Part shown: positions 24,597-33,097 of the stretch, in pieces
Layout of the letters: every line of letters starts with the position of its first letter
Position numbering within the stretch: position 1 is the stretch's first letter
Source: Asticcacaulis aquaticus
Lineage (GTDB): Bacteria > Pseudomonadota > Alphaproteobacteria > Caulobacterales > Caulobacteraceae
Length of the DNA stretch: 64,000 nt
Direction: 5' to 3'
NCBI RefSeq assembly: GCF_028550415.1
Contig: NZ_JAQQKX010000012.1
Location: 1-64,000, forward strand
Notes under the pieces: generated by a model
Told to the model about the DNA's origin: nothing
The model's input: only the letters and a program-made list of their open reading frames with translations
Databases searched by the model: none
Translations under genes and position numbers: made by a program

Positions 24597-26651
24597 TCAC
24601 GCCGCCAATGGCGCCTCCCCGTCTGTCGCTTGCAGTTCGGGATCGAACTCAGGCTCGAATTCGGATTCGGCGGTCGAACCGGTCTCGTCATCGCTCTCAG
24701 ACAGGGTTTCATCGCCATCGTCAGGTGCCGCCAGTTCGAGATAATCGTCCTGATGGAAATTCAGCGCCGGGGGCACATAGCCGCGTTCATGGGCCAATCC
24801 GTGGATGGCTTCAGCCAGCTGACCGCGCTTGAGATGCGTATATTCTTCCGGATCGAGACCCATCTTGACCAGGATGGCCAGCAGAGCCTTTTTCGAGAAG
24901 GCCAGATAGTAGTCCGCGGCGACCTCCATATGAGATTTGAACTCATGGCCGATGGTGCGCGCGATCAGGATGGCCTCGGCGCGGGCATCCTGGCGGACAT
25001 AGTCGGTTCGCAACTCCGACATATCCACCTGCGCGGCCGTGATATGGGCCAGCAGATCGAGCTTCTCACTCGGAGAGAGGGATGAGACCCATTCAAACGG
25101 GTGAAGGCCGGTGTCTTCGTAAAGCGCCTTGTATTTGCTCAGACGCTCGATGACCGGTGCAAGGAGCGGTGTATCGACGTCCTTCAGGCCTGACATACGG
25201 GCGCCTGCGCATACCTTGAGGATATATTTCGAGGCGTCATGGCTGCGGCCGAGCACAACCTGCTGAAACTGAGCCGAAAGCTGGACGTCGAGCGCGACCA
25301 TCGGCGTGTCGATCAGACTGCGCGCCAGTGAACGGCCGGCAAGCGTCGTAGCGCGCTGGTGATGGGCGTGACCATAGAGGGTGACGTCGGGACGGAGATT
25401 GGATTTCGGGAGCGGCGTGGCGTCGACCGTCGGACCGTGACTGTAGGACGAACCGGCTGTACTGGTGAGATCATCGTCCTCCGCATCACGGGTCAGCAGG
25501 GCCTGATATTCGCCTTTATCGACATAGAAGCTGACCTTCACCTCCCCCTTGGCGCCAACGCACGCCTTGCAGGCCTTGGCGATCAGAGGGGTTGCTTCCG
25601 CATTGAAGGCTTCCAGCGCCTTGGCTGCGTAACTTTTGCAGAGATCGATGAACCGGCCGTGCTCGCCCTGTGTCCCGGCCTCATCTATATCCGCCTTCAG
25701 AGCTTCGGCCTCTGCCTTCAGCTCGGCGATGCGGCCGGTATCACCTTGGCTTAGACGCCTGTATTCCCATCCCAGTTCCTTGAAGCCATCCGGCGTTCCG
25801 TAGGGCAGGTTAAGAGAAAACTCGACGGAGAGCCCTGCCCCCTTCAGGGCCTTGATCACAGGCTTCATAGCGGCCTTCCACAGGTCGCCGACGATCTTCG
25901 GATCGAGGATCTTGTCGGGAAATTCTTCGAACAGATCCTGTTCGATACGACCGCCCTTGGCGAGGTAAGCCGAAAGCGGTACGGCATGGAGAAGGACGTC
26001 AGTGGCGAACAGGCCTTCGTCGAAGAGCTCGCGGATATTATAGTCCTGAATGGGACCTTCAGACTCCTCGATGAATTCGATCAGGGCCTCGATCTTCTCG
26101 GCGTCCTTGATGCGAGCGATCTGACGCAGGAGCGGGAGGCGGAAACGTTGCGCTTTAAACGCCGACAGGATGCGTATGTCGAGCTGGCCGAGGACCGACA
26201 TTTTGCGGATTTCCTTGACCTCCATACCCAGGCTGCGGGCGATGTCGTCGAAGCCGTAGTGCTCGGAAATCAGCCTGTTGAGCGTGAGCAGAATGTCTGC
26301 GTACTGGATTTCTTTTCGCATGGCATTGGCGATAACGACCGCCTGGGCGATCTCGTCGTCGGTCTCGCACAGGATAGCGGTCACGAGATGATCGCTGGCA
26401 AGCCTTCCGGCTTCGATCAGGGAGGACCAGGCCAGGAAGCGGCGGCGCCCGTCGAGTATCTCGTAAATATCGGGCTGATCGGCTCGCTTTACGAACAGCG
26501 GTATTAACTGCCCCGCCGCGCCGGGTGCGAGGGTGGAGGCCAGTTCGGGGATTCCATCGTCTGCCCCCTCCCCTGCCCGCAAATTAAGAGAGGACAGCAC
26601 CAGTTGGGCCACGGTCAGGGCGATAGAGGGTTTAGATGCGATTGAGGTCAT
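24597..26651 (-). CDS. Large ParB-like DNA-binding protein
   Basis: 684 aa, more than twice the length of classical ParB. The N-terminal ParB/Srx domain (about 15-110) carries EILDGRRRFLAW, the arginine-rich ParB box. A KorB-like helix-turn-helix follows near 150-180 (YGFDDIARSLGMEVKEIRKM). The rest is a long helical region, and the C-terminus is strongly acidic (DDGDETLSESDDETGSTAES). It may bind a centromere-like site or act as a transcriptional regulator. It is in the leftward block with the helicase and primase-like genes rather than beside parA, so partition function is probable but not proven. Confidence 0.8.
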   Translation of the reverse strand: MTSIASKPSIALTVAQLVLSSLNLRAGEGADDGIPELASTLAPGAAGQLIPLFVKRADQPDIYEILDGRRRFLAWSSLIEAGRLASDHLVTAILCETDDEIAQAVVIANAMRKEIQYADILLTLNRLISEHYGFDDIARSLGMEVKEIRKMSVLGQLDIRILSAFKAQRFRLPLLRQIARIKDAEKIEALIEFIEESEGPIQDYNIRELFDEGLFATDVLLHAVPLSAYLAKGGRIEQDLFEEFPDKILDPKIVGDLWKAAMKPVIKALKGAGLSVEFSLNLPYGTPDGFKELGWEYRRLSQGDTGRIAELKAEAEALKADIDEAGTQGEHGRFIDLCKSYAAKALEAFNAEATPLIAKACKACVGAKGEVKVSFYVDKGEYQALLTRDAEDDDLTSTAGSSYSHGPTVDATPLPKSNLRPDVTLYGHAHHQRATTLAGRSLARSLIDTPMVALDVQLSAQFQQVVLGRSHDASKYILKVCAGARMSGLKDVDTPLLAPVIERLSKYKALYEDTGLHPFEWVSSLSPSEKLDLLAHITAAQVDMSELRTDYVRQDARAEAILIARTIGHEFKSHMEVAADYYLAFSKKALLAILVKMGLDPEEYTHLKRGQLAEAIHGLAHERGYVPPALNFHQDDYLELAAPDDGDETLSESDDETGSTAESEFEPEFDPELQATDGEAPLAA

Positions 26652-26826
26652 TTTCGAGGTTCCCAGATCGGCTGAGGCCCATCCCCAGACCCGATCTACC
26701 CTGAAAAGCCCTTTCTCCTTCTTTCAAACGCCATCACCCCTGCGCCGGTGTTTCAGTCATTGCCCCCTGCCCTGCAACTTCGCCTCCATGATCAGCTCGC
26801 GGGGTATGTACTGGCGCCGTGAATCG

Positions 26827-27711
26827 TCATCCTCGTCCGCCATAGTACGCATTGAAGTCACTGTGGCCATTGGGTGGGAATTCAAGATGGCACGCATAGC
26901 CTTCGCCCAGGAGCGCACGTTCCAGCCGCTTTGAGAACGTCTCCCCGGCGGCCCCTGGTTCCGCTGCGATAACAACTCTCCGGACGCCTTCGGGTGGACG
27001 CCAGCTTGGGAATGATTTGACGCCTAGAAGCGCGTGGCATGGCAAGCTGAAGAACTGACTGGCCGACAGGGCTGAAGTGATCCCTTCTGCGATTACGATC
27101 TCAGAGTCGGGCTCATCGATCCGAACGGTCGCGCCCGGGGGTTTGCCGCCCACGAGCTTTCGAGGAATGTGCAGACGGGTATCCTTTCGGCCTGTTGGAT
27201 CGAGATATGTAATCTCGGTGCCTGTATGCGTGCCGTCTCGGTTGGTGACCTTAGCCAGGAAGGCGTTTCGAAATTGGCGGCAATCCGGGGCATAGGCGCT
27301 CAAGGGTGCGTTTGGCGCGTGCCGAAATGCGGGTGAATCGACCTGTCTGGAAATTCTACGGGTCACGGTGAGCCATTTTTGTGAAAGGGTTTCTGATATC
27401 GGCTGCCCCGCCTCCCAGATCAGTCTTGCCATTGCCCGTTTCTCAGTGTCCGAACGCATAGGAATTGACGTGCGCCCTGGTTGGGGTCGGTCGATCAGCC
27501 TGTGGTCGTCGGAAACCAGATCCTCGGCCTTCAACCAGTCCATGACGTCTCGCCAGTCGTGATCACTGAAGGCGTGGACGCGGATCTTTCCATTCGGTGA
27601 GAGCAAAAGTGATATCGACCGGTCTGTGGGGCTGTGTCCGGGGCCCGGAATCATGGCTTTGTTGCCTCCGGCGTAAATCTCGCCGCCGAGCTTTTTAACG
27701 ATGCTGTACAT
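26827..27711 (-). CDS. Toprim primase-like protein
   Basis: 294 aa from the ATG at 27711, with GAGGAGGG 4 bases upstream. The N-terminal half contains a DUF7146-like region (around RLIWEAGQPISETLSQKWL). The C-terminal Toprim domain has the Glu in EIVIAEGITSALSASQFF and VVIAAEPGAAG, where a second acidic position is expected. It resembles the Toprim part of plasmid/phage primase-helicases. Probably primes synthesis on transferred or replicating DNA; it lacks a zinc-binding domain and a helicase domain. Confidence 0.75.
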   Translation of the reverse strand: MYSIVKKLGGEIYAGGNKAMIPGPGHSPTDRSISLLLSPNGKIRVHAFSDHDWRDVMDWLKAEDLVSDDHRLIDRPQPGRTSIPMRSDTEKRAMARLIWEAGQPISETLSQKWLTVTRRISRQVDSPAFRHAPNAPLSAYAPDCRQFRNAFLAKVTNRDGTHTGTEITYLDPTGRKDTRLHIPRKLVGGKPPGATVRIDEPDSEIVIAEGITSALSASQFFSLPCHALLGVKSFPSWRPPEGVRRVVIAAEPGAAGETFSKRLERALLGEGYACHLEFPPNGHSDFNAYYGGRG

Positions 27712-28196
27712 AGGTCCCTCCTCATTCACAGCCTTCAGACCCTGTCTCCGTTCTTTCAGGGGGTTATGGTCGGTCGTGATCTAAGTCGGTCGACTGGGCA
27801 ATTCGGTCGTAAAGTGCATCATCATGCACTTTATAAAGCACTTTACCTTTTACATTACCGCATCAATAGCTTTCTGTTGTCACTAGCTTGTGATTGGCGT
27901 TATGAAGTGACCGTATTGCTAAATTGCTTTCAGAAGTGATTGACATTCTCATTATATTGTGATGGTAATTTACCATACATTATAATGGCATTATAAAGCT
28001 GTGGTGTGTCGAAAGATCATTATGTTGTGCAGGACTTTTGAAAGTATTGCTAAATGTGATGACCACATAAAGCGATTGTATTGTTGCGGTATCGCTCCGG
28101 CACAAGAAACGCGCAAGCTAATGACGTTATAAAGATAAAGTACTTTACCTTTTGCAAGACCAGATAAAGTGTCTGCATTTCATAGGGACGATAGGC
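27712..28196. promoter_or_regulatory. AT-rich divergent region, candidate centromere and operator
   Basis: 485 bases between the leftward primase-like gene and rightward parA, clearly more AT-rich than flanking DNA. Holds GTAAAGTGC-ATCATCAT-GCACTTTA (27809-27833), the CACTTTATAAAGCRCTTTAC box (27827-27846), and TAAAGTACTTTACCTTTT near 28135-28152. ATTGCTAAAT is repeated (27916 and 28047). Such clustered symmetric repeats upstream of parA fit a partition site or a repressor-controlled divergent promoter. Confidence 0.55.
27809..27846. repeat. Paired palindromic boxes
   Basis: GTAAAGTGC and GCACTTTA are inverted around ATCATCAT, and the second arm merges into CTTTATAAAG-C-ACTTTAC. The right part matches the box at 9734-9753 in 19 of 20 fixed positions. 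Confidence 0.6.
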
Positions 28197-28871
28197 ATGA
28201 CCTTCATAATTGCTTGTGCTTCTTCGAAAGGTGGCTGCGGCAAGAGCACGCTCGCTGTCGCCATCGGTGGCGTCTACGCCAGTAACGGCAGTTCGGTGCT
28301 GCTGATTGACGCAGACACCCGCCGTCGACTTGAAGATGAATGGTATAATCCGAAGACGGTAAGCTCGAACATCAGCGTGATCTCGACACGTTCAGAGGAC
28401 ATTGCCAAGGCGGTCGAAGCTCAGCGCGACAAATACGACGTCATCATCATCGATGTCGAAGGATCGGCCAACTGGGGCCTCGCGGAAGCGATCAAGGCAG
28501 CCGACTTCTGCCTGGTACCGTCGAACGTCAGCTTTCAGGACCTACGGGATGCCCAGCGCGTATATGATCACGTGGAATCTCTGAACAGTGAAAGCAAACG
28601 ATACAGGCACTGCTGGATCGTCTGGAACCGTGTTCCGCCGGCCATTCGCTCGAAGGAGATGACCGCGACGATGGAAGAGGCTGTGGCGAACGGCCTTCGT
28701 GTCATCGGCACTGTCCATGAGCGCGATGCCTACAAGGCCATGTTCAGCTATCAATCGACGCTGGACAAGCTGAGGGCAGGGAACGCCGTGCCTTCGGCTG
28801 CCAAGGCTGAATCGGAGATCGCGCGCCTAATTACCGCGATGCACGACGAACTGCAGAAGAAAGCCGCTTAG
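28197..28871 (+). CDS. parA: ParA-family partition ATPase
   Basis: 224 aa from the ATG at 28197; the deviant Walker A motif SSKGGCGKSTLA starts at residue 9, as in small type Ib ParA proteins without an N-terminal HTH. DADTRRRLEDEW (motif A') and VIIIDVEGSAN (Walker B) follow. ParA forms ATP-dependent gradients on the nucleoid that position plasmid copies. It is followed 10 bases later by a small RHH-like gene, the expected order for type Ib partition systems (ParA plus small CBP). Expression is likely controlled from the repeats directly upstream. Confidence 0.9.
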   Translation: MTFIIACASSKGGCGKSTLAVAIGGVYASNGSSVLLIDADTRRRLEDEWYNPKTVSSNISVISTRSEDIAKAVEAQRDKYDVIIIDVEGSANWGLAEAIKAADFCLVPSNVSFQDLRDAQRVYDHVESLNSESKRYRHCWIVWNRVPPAIRSKEMTATMEEAVANGLRVIGTVHERDAYKAMFSYQSTLDKLRAGNAVPSAAKAESEIARLITAMHDELQKKAA

Positions 28872-28881
28872 GAGACGACCA

Positions 28882-29241
28882 ATGAATGAACCCATGTCAC
28901 GCGCCTCCTTGCGTCCGCCGTCGATCAAGCGCGAACCGATCGAGGAAGACGACGCCAAGCTTACGGAACTGGCTAAAAATAACGGCTTTGCGGCATCTGG
29001 AGGACCTTCATCCCCGCCGGAACCCAACCGGGCGCCGCCGGTAATTTCGCCGCAAGGGCAGGGGCAGGGGCAGGGGCAGGCTTTATCGTTGCGTGAACGC
29101 CGTCCACCGAAAGAGATCCGGAGCGTCGCCTTTAACTGCAAAATGAAACCCAGTGTCAAAGCCAGGCTTGATGAGATATGCGTCGAGCGGGGCATCTCCC
29201 AGGCAGACCTTCTTGAAGAGTTGGTCGCCCAGTACGAATAG
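28882..29241 (+). CDS. Small partition partner, ribbon-helix-helix-like
   Basis: 119 aa. Disordered N-terminal 80 residues rich in Pro, Glu and Ser, including GQGQGQGQ encoded by a perfect GGGGCA hexamer array (about 29055-29079). The C-terminal 40 residues, SVAFNCKMKPSVKARLDEIC then SQADLLEELVAQYE, look like a strand-helix-helix DNA-binding fold. Position directly after parA suggests it is the centromere-binding protein. The fold call rests on pattern only. Confidence 0.7.
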   Translation: MNEPMSRASLRPPSIKREPIEEDDAKLTELAKNNGFAASGGPSSPPEPNRAPPVISPQGQGQGQGQALSLRERRPPKEIRSVAFNCKMKPSVKARLDEICVERGISQADLLEELVAQYE

Positions 29242-29250
29242 ACATAACGG

Positions 29251-29277
29251 CCCACCTATCCGGTGGGTCTTTTTTTG
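29251..29277 (+). terminator. Rho-independent terminator of the par operon
   Basis: CCCACC-TATCC-GGTGGG followed by TCTTTTTTT, 10 bases past the stop. Confidence 0.88.
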
Positions 29278-29406
29278 GGAGTAGGCCAGGAGATATCCAC
29301 AGCCCTTCCTGCCGAGCCCTCGTTGTTATATATATGTTAGAGTCTTGTTACGGTCCCTGAACTGACCTCTATCTGATTGTATCTATTTAAGAATGATCAT
29401 ACCCCC

Positions 29407-29468
29407 GGTGGGCACTATGACGTATGCCGGTGGGCTGATAGACGAATGACGGTGGGCAGTCCGACGAT
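29407..29468 (+). repeat. Iteron cluster 1 (three diverged iterons, 22-bp period)
   Basis: GGTGGGCACTATGACGTA, GGTGGGCTGATAGACGAA and GGTGGGCAGTCCGACGAT start exactly 22 bases apart, two helical turns, the spacing expected for cooperative initiator binding. They are more diverged from the consensus than later copies. Confidence 0.75.
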
Positions 29469-30002
29469 GCTCTAACGGTTTTGATATTTGCGCCGGTTCT
29501 GAGCATTATAATACCGCATGAGTCTATTTCAGAGACTCTTTGGGCACCGATCGTACCTAAAGGGGGACTCGGATATGCCGACGTAGGTGGGTACTACGAC
29601 GAAAATTGCCGGCATGATCTGTCAACTCGGTCTGTCAGTTAATTGAATCCATTGGGTTTATTCTAAATGTTAATTCTAACCCACTGCTTTAATAGCGGTT
29701 TGGCGTCATCGCGGTGGGTAGTCCGACGAAAACTGATTCGGTGGGTGGGTACTACGACGAAGAATGCATTTACCGAAGGCTCGAATCGATGTTTGCTACC
29801 CGTTGATCAGAAAATTTGAAAAACGCTCCTTATTTCAAGTTCTTACAAGCACTCTGATTGCCCGTCTCAAACGAGGCTTTCGAATAGGGTGTGCAGAACG
29901 ACGAAAATAGTGTACGCAAGGTGGGCAGAACGACGAAAACATCTGCACCGATTCCCGAGTTTCTTTGGCTGCCCGTCCTGCGTTGGGCCAGAATGCCCAC
30001 CG

Positions 30003-30045
30003 GGTGGGAAGAACGACGAAGATTGGGTGGGTAGAACGACGAAGA
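30003..30045 (+). repeat. Iteron pair adjacent to repA
   Basis: GGTGGGAAGAACGACGAAGA and GGTGGGTAGAACGACGAAGA, 23 bases apart and ending 26 bases before the likely repA ATG, so RepA binding could also repress its own gene. Confidence 0.8.
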
Positions 30046-30070
30046 TTTTATAGGCTTGAACGCGAGTGGA

Positions 30071-31285
30071 ATGATGGCGCCGGCAAAGTTGAGAAAAAAA
30101 GATATCAACATGGTCAGCGGCAAGTTCCTGCGCATTGAAAAGCAGGCTTCGCTATTTGCTGAAGAGGATCTGCCGTCCCTTGAGGAGGAGACCGCTGACC
30201 CATCCGAGACGGAAGAACCCGCAAAAGCGGGTAGGGGCAGGGGAGGGAAGGCCGAGCGTTCAGCGCTGCTTCCCGAGCGCCACGCACCGGATCTCTTCTT
30301 CCTCGTCGAGCCTGTGGGGGACCTGACTTTTAAAGGCGACATGGCATCCCTCGAACACCCGTTGTTCAGCCTGAGCATGAAGCCCGACCTCAAGATCCGG
30401 AAATACGAACACCGCGACGTCGTCGTAACGGTCACGCCAAGCGTTAAGGGCCTCGCCAATATCTATGATTTCGACATCCTGATTTATCTGATGAGCCATC
30501 TCCGGCGCGCGATGAATGATGGCCTGCCCACAGAAAAGCTCATTCGATTTACCGCACTCGATTTTCTTCAAAACACAAACCGTCCGACGGGCGGGTCTGG
30601 GTACAATTCGCTGAGAGACGGTTTGGAGCGCCTGGCGGGTACCCGGATCGGTACGAACATCAAGACCGGCGGCGAAAAGGTCTATCACAACTTCACGCTC
30701 ATCGACCATTTCACGATCGTTCGCGAGGAAAAGAGCGATCGCATGTTGGAAGTCGAGGTCAGAATATCCGACTGGCTCTACCGCGCGGTCGACGCGAAGG
30801 AAGTGCTGACGGTTCATCGCGATTATTTCCGCCTGCGCGGTGCGCTTGAGAGAAAGCTCTACCAGCTGGCTCGAAAGCACTGCGGCACCCAGACGCAATG
30901 GCCGATATCCTTCGAGGTCTGCCACAAAAAATCCGGGGCACAGTCGTCAATGAAGGAATTCAGGCGGATGGTCCGCGACATTGTCGAGGAAAACGAGCGC
31001 TCCGACCACTTTCCCGATTACAAGATACACATTGAGGAATCGAATATCGTCTTCACCAAGCGGCTGCGCACGCGCTTGCCGCGGACGCCTGCGGCCGAGC
31101 GCAAGCTTCGGGTAAGCCTCGAAACCTACGAGAAGGCGAAGGCTGTGGCGCCCGGCTACGATGTGTATGCCCTGGAAGCGGAATGGCGGGATATGTCCTT
31201 GCAGGTCGGCGAGCCGGTGAAAAATCCGGATGCCGCCTTTCTCGGCTATTGTAAATTCCGAGCCGGGCAATCCCCAAAACGATAG
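30071..31285 (+). CDS. repA: Replication initiator protein A (RPA family)
   Basis: About 404 aa from the ATG at 30071 (GAGTGGA just upstream; TTG at 30056 is an alternative). An acidic, Pro/Glu-rich N-terminus of about 75 residues precedes the conserved RPA-type initiator domain: HAPDLFFLVEPVGDLTFKGD, MASLEHPLFSLS, KPDLKIRKYEH, and winged-helix segments around RGALERKLYQLARKHCG. It binds the iterons immediately upstream and starts plasmid replication. No frameshift or truncation. Confidence 0.92.
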   Translation: MMAPAKLRKKDINMVSGKFLRIEKQASLFAEEDLPSLEEETADPSETEEPAKAGRGRGGKAERSALLPERHAPDLFFLVEPVGDLTFKGDMASLEHPLFSLSMKPDLKIRKYEHRDVVVTVTPSVKGLANIYDFDILIYLMSHLRRAMNDGLPTEKLIRFTALDFLQNTNRPTGGSGYNSLRDGLERLAGTRIGTNIKTGGEKVYHNFTLIDHFTIVREEKSDRMLEVEVRISDWLYRAVDAKEVLTVHRDYFRLRGALERKLYQLARKHCGTQTQWPISFEVCHKKSGAQSSMKEFRRMVRDIVEENERSDHFPDYKIHIEESNIVFTKRLRTRLPRTPAAERKLRVSLETYEKAKAVAPGYDVYALEAEWRDMSLQVGEPVKNPDAAFLGYCKFRAGQSPKR

Positions 31286-31323
31286 CCTGTTTCTGGGGAT
31301 GTCTTTGTGTTAAAGAGTGGGCA

Positions 31324-31497
31324 ATGCCAGCCCCGGAACCCAAACGACAGCAGGATTGCCCGATCGAATTTCGGGAAGATTACGCTGCGCCCTTTGCGGG
31401 TGAGCGCCGCCGTGGGCTACATCCAGGTTTCATCCTTTTCGCGATTCTAGGCCTTGCTGGCGCTGCTATTGGCTTATGGGTTCTGATCCGCGGATAG
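31324..31497 (+). CDS. Small membrane protein, 57 aa
   Basis: MPAPEPKRQQDCPIEFREDY, then a hydrophobic segment FILFAILGLAGAAIGLWVLI and a two-residue tail. One membrane span with the N-terminus probably cytoplasmic. It starts 38 bases after repA and is likely co-transcribed. It is convergent with the next gene. No family recognised. Confidence 0.55.
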   Translation: MPAPEPKRQQDCPIEFREDYAAPFAGERRRGLHPGFILFAILGLAGAAIGLWVLIRG

Positions 31498-31503
31498 GTG
31501 AAT

Positions 31504-32694
31504 TCAGGCCGTCACTCCCTCTGACGACACCCGCCATCGAAAGAAGGCGCCCCTGGTATCCACGACGCGATCGGCAAAATCTTCTCTGAGGAATGACCTG
31601 GCCCAGCCCGCCCGGTTGCGGACGGCTGGATCACAGGCCGCCTGGATCAACAGATAGGACGCGCCAATCTCTCCGAAGCGGTGCTGGAGCTGGTGAACGA
31701 TTGCAGCCTTGAGCCGAATGTCCGCCGCGGCCGCATTTCCGTAGAGCCTCAAGCGGGAACCGGGTGGAAGCTTTTTCGTTTCCAGGAGGGGTAGCCCCTT
31801 GGCCTCGAAAGCGTTCTCGACATTTCGAATGAGGGTTTCTGGGTCCGGTCCCAGGACGCCGGCACGCCCGGCTATTTCAGCCGTGTCGGGCTCACATACC
31901 GTTTCTGAGGTCGTCTGTTCGTCCACTACATCTATAGAGATGATCTTCGGATTGTACGTCATTTGGGCGTCGTGAGAGTCACCCTGGGGTGACTCGTCTT
32001 TACCTACATCGATGCCGATAGCGATGCGGCGCTTCAAATCGTCCACGGCTTTGGTGGTCTCGATCAGGGGCTCGATCCCGCTTTGACTATCCTCTCGCCT
32101 GCGGCCGACATCGCATGTTCGGATTAGGGCTTCAACCTCTGAGCCCAACGCGCCGTGTGCAGACAGCCGCAGGCCTTCCAAGGCGATTTTCAGGGTCGAA
32201 TATTGCCTCCGGATCATGGTGAGGGCCGACCGGCGGCCGGCGCGTTCGGCTTCGGCGATGGCCAATTCCGAGGTCCGGGCGAATGCAGGTAATAGATTGA
32301 TCCCGTTTGATCTCGACCGATTTCGGTCAGGCGCGTCGTTGCACCATACAAGCACTCGGTCACGTAACTCTGCGAGTGCCTTTTGGACGGTGCGCCTGGC
32401 CATACAAAGCATGTGCTCCAGAGTTTCATTTTTGGCGAAGACGGTGAAGGCGGTCATATCCGAACCCATACCGCTGTCCGCCATAAGTATAGCCTTGGCC
32501 TGTATTTGGAGGAGGGCGAGCATCAGAAGTTTCGCCCGCCGACTGAGGTCCGGTGTGCCGTTGACATAGCGCCGGATGAGTTTCAGCGCCTGATGATAGG
32601 TGACGCCGTCAGGAAGGCCGATATAGGTTTGCGCGAGATGCTCGCCCCGCAGACTATTGGGCGTGACGGTTCGATGCCCGGTTTTGCCGTACAT
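31504..32694 (-). CDS. RepC-like replication protein (winged-helix N-terminus)
   Basis: 396 aa. The N-terminal 160 residues resemble RepC-type initiators: RRYVNGTPDLSRRAKLLMLA, CMARRTVQKALAEL as the winged-helix recognition region, and GINLLPAFARTSELAIAEAE, matching the RepC pattern of LSLRPL...RAEEL. The C-terminal half is acidic and then basic, without a recognised domain. It might be a second initiator, an accessory replication factor or a regulator. Assignment is by pattern and is weaker than for RepA. Its upstream region (32695-33097) carries a promoter-like site and palindrome. Confidence 0.55.
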   Translation of the reverse strand: MYGKTGHRTVTPNSLRGEHLAQTYIGLPDGVTYHQALKLIRRYVNGTPDLSRRAKLLMLALLQIQAKAILMADSGMGSDMTAFTVFAKNETLEHMLCMARRTVQKALAELRDRVLVWCNDAPDRNRSRSNGINLLPAFARTSELAIAEAERAGRRSALTMIRRQYSTLKIALEGLRLSAHGALGSEVEALIRTCDVGRRREDSQSGIEPLIETTKAVDDLKRRIAIGIDVGKDESPQGDSHDAQMTYNPKIISIDVVDEQTTSETVCEPDTAEIAGRAGVLGPDPETLIRNVENAFEAKGLPLLETKKLPPGSRLRLYGNAAAADIRLKAAIVHQLQHRFGEIGASYLLIQAACDPAVRNRAGWARSFLREDFADRVVDTRGAFFRWRVSSEGVTA

Positions 32695-32759
32695 GGAATA
32701 TCCTTATGAGGGAAGCGTCAGGCAAAGCTCCGCCATGGCTCATTTTGAGCGCATATTCG

Positions 32760-32788
32760 TTGACAGGGCAGGGGAGGGGGACTTATAG
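32760..32788 (+). promoter_or_regulatory. Sigma70-type promoter
   Basis: TTGACA at 32760-32765, 17-base spacer, TTATAG at 32783-32788. It reads rightward, away from the RepC-like gene, toward a terminator 45 bases on. Confidence 0.5.
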
Positions 32789-32795
32789 TTTAGGT

Positions 32796-32864
32796 GTGAA
32801 TTAACTCGATGGCTTAGGCCATTTTTGTTCCCCCGCCGCAGCTCTGTTGTGGCGGTTTTTCTTT
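32796..32864 (+). ncRNA. Candidate small RNA, ~70 nt
   Basis: The promoter above would start near 32796, and an intrinsic terminator (CCGCCGCA with TGTGGCGG, 8 pairs including one G-U, then TTTTTCTTT) ends at about 32864. No reading frame of note lies between. Located upstream of, and divergent from, the RepC-like gene; could be a regulatory RNA or the aborted leader of a longer transcript. Confidence 0.35.
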
Positions 32865-33032
32865 GTCCGGACCTCCGTATGGTGACAGGCGCCTTGACGC
32901 GGGCGCCGGCGAGATACCCGGCGGCGGAGACTTTTCTCGTCCGCAGCCGAAAGCAGAAAGTTACGCTTCTCTGTTGCCCAACCGGCCTTTGGCCGGTCGT
33001 GTGCCGGGGAGAAACCCGATACTGAAACGATT

Positions 33033-33067
33033 CCCACTCAAATCAATCACTGATTGATTTGAGTGGG
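33033..33067. promoter_or_regulatory. 35-bp perfect palindrome with operator motif
   Basis: Arms CCCACTCAAATCAATC and GATTGATTTGAGTGGG around ACT. Its centre (33041-33060) is an exact AATCAANCNNTGATTGATTT motif, shared with 34351-34370 and 54036-54055 and, more loosely, with 35118-35137. It lies 30 bases past the stop of the transglycosylase gene. Confidence 0.65.
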
Positions 33068-33097
33068 CGACAAAAGACCATGAGGCCTTGTCGAAGG

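Larger units (their letters stand above)
29278..30055 (+). other. Plasmid replication origin (iteron region)
   Basis: 780 non-coding bases before repA with ten direct iterons, an AT-rich segment (around 29325-29395, including TTATATATATG) and an 8/9 DnaA box ATATCCACA (29293-29301). The iteron consensus is GGTGGGTAGWACGACGAAGA. Approximate starts are 29407, 29429, 29451, 29586, 29713, 29744, 29887, 29920, 30003 and 30026; all lie in the same orientation. RepA binding here would open the origin and limit copy number. Confidence 0.88.
32695..33097. other. Structured spacer: sRNA candidate, hairpins, 35-bp palindrome
   Basis: No supported protein in 400 bases. Contains a good sigma70-like promoter and terminator pair (next entries), GGCGCC-TTGACGCG-GGCGCC and ACCGGCC-TTT-GGCCGGT hairpins, and the palindrome at 33033-33067. 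Such density of secondary structure near transfer genes would also suit an origin of transfer, but no nic consensus was identified. Confidence 0.45.

Noticed and set aside
29407-30045. CRISPR array
   Set aside because: Repeat spacing is irregular (22 to over 100 bases), units are diverged and directly precede repA; they are iterons.
33033-33067. Palindrome as a simple terminator
   Set aside because: It has no T tract on either strand and its centre is shared with three other intergenic sites, so a protein-binding site is more likely.
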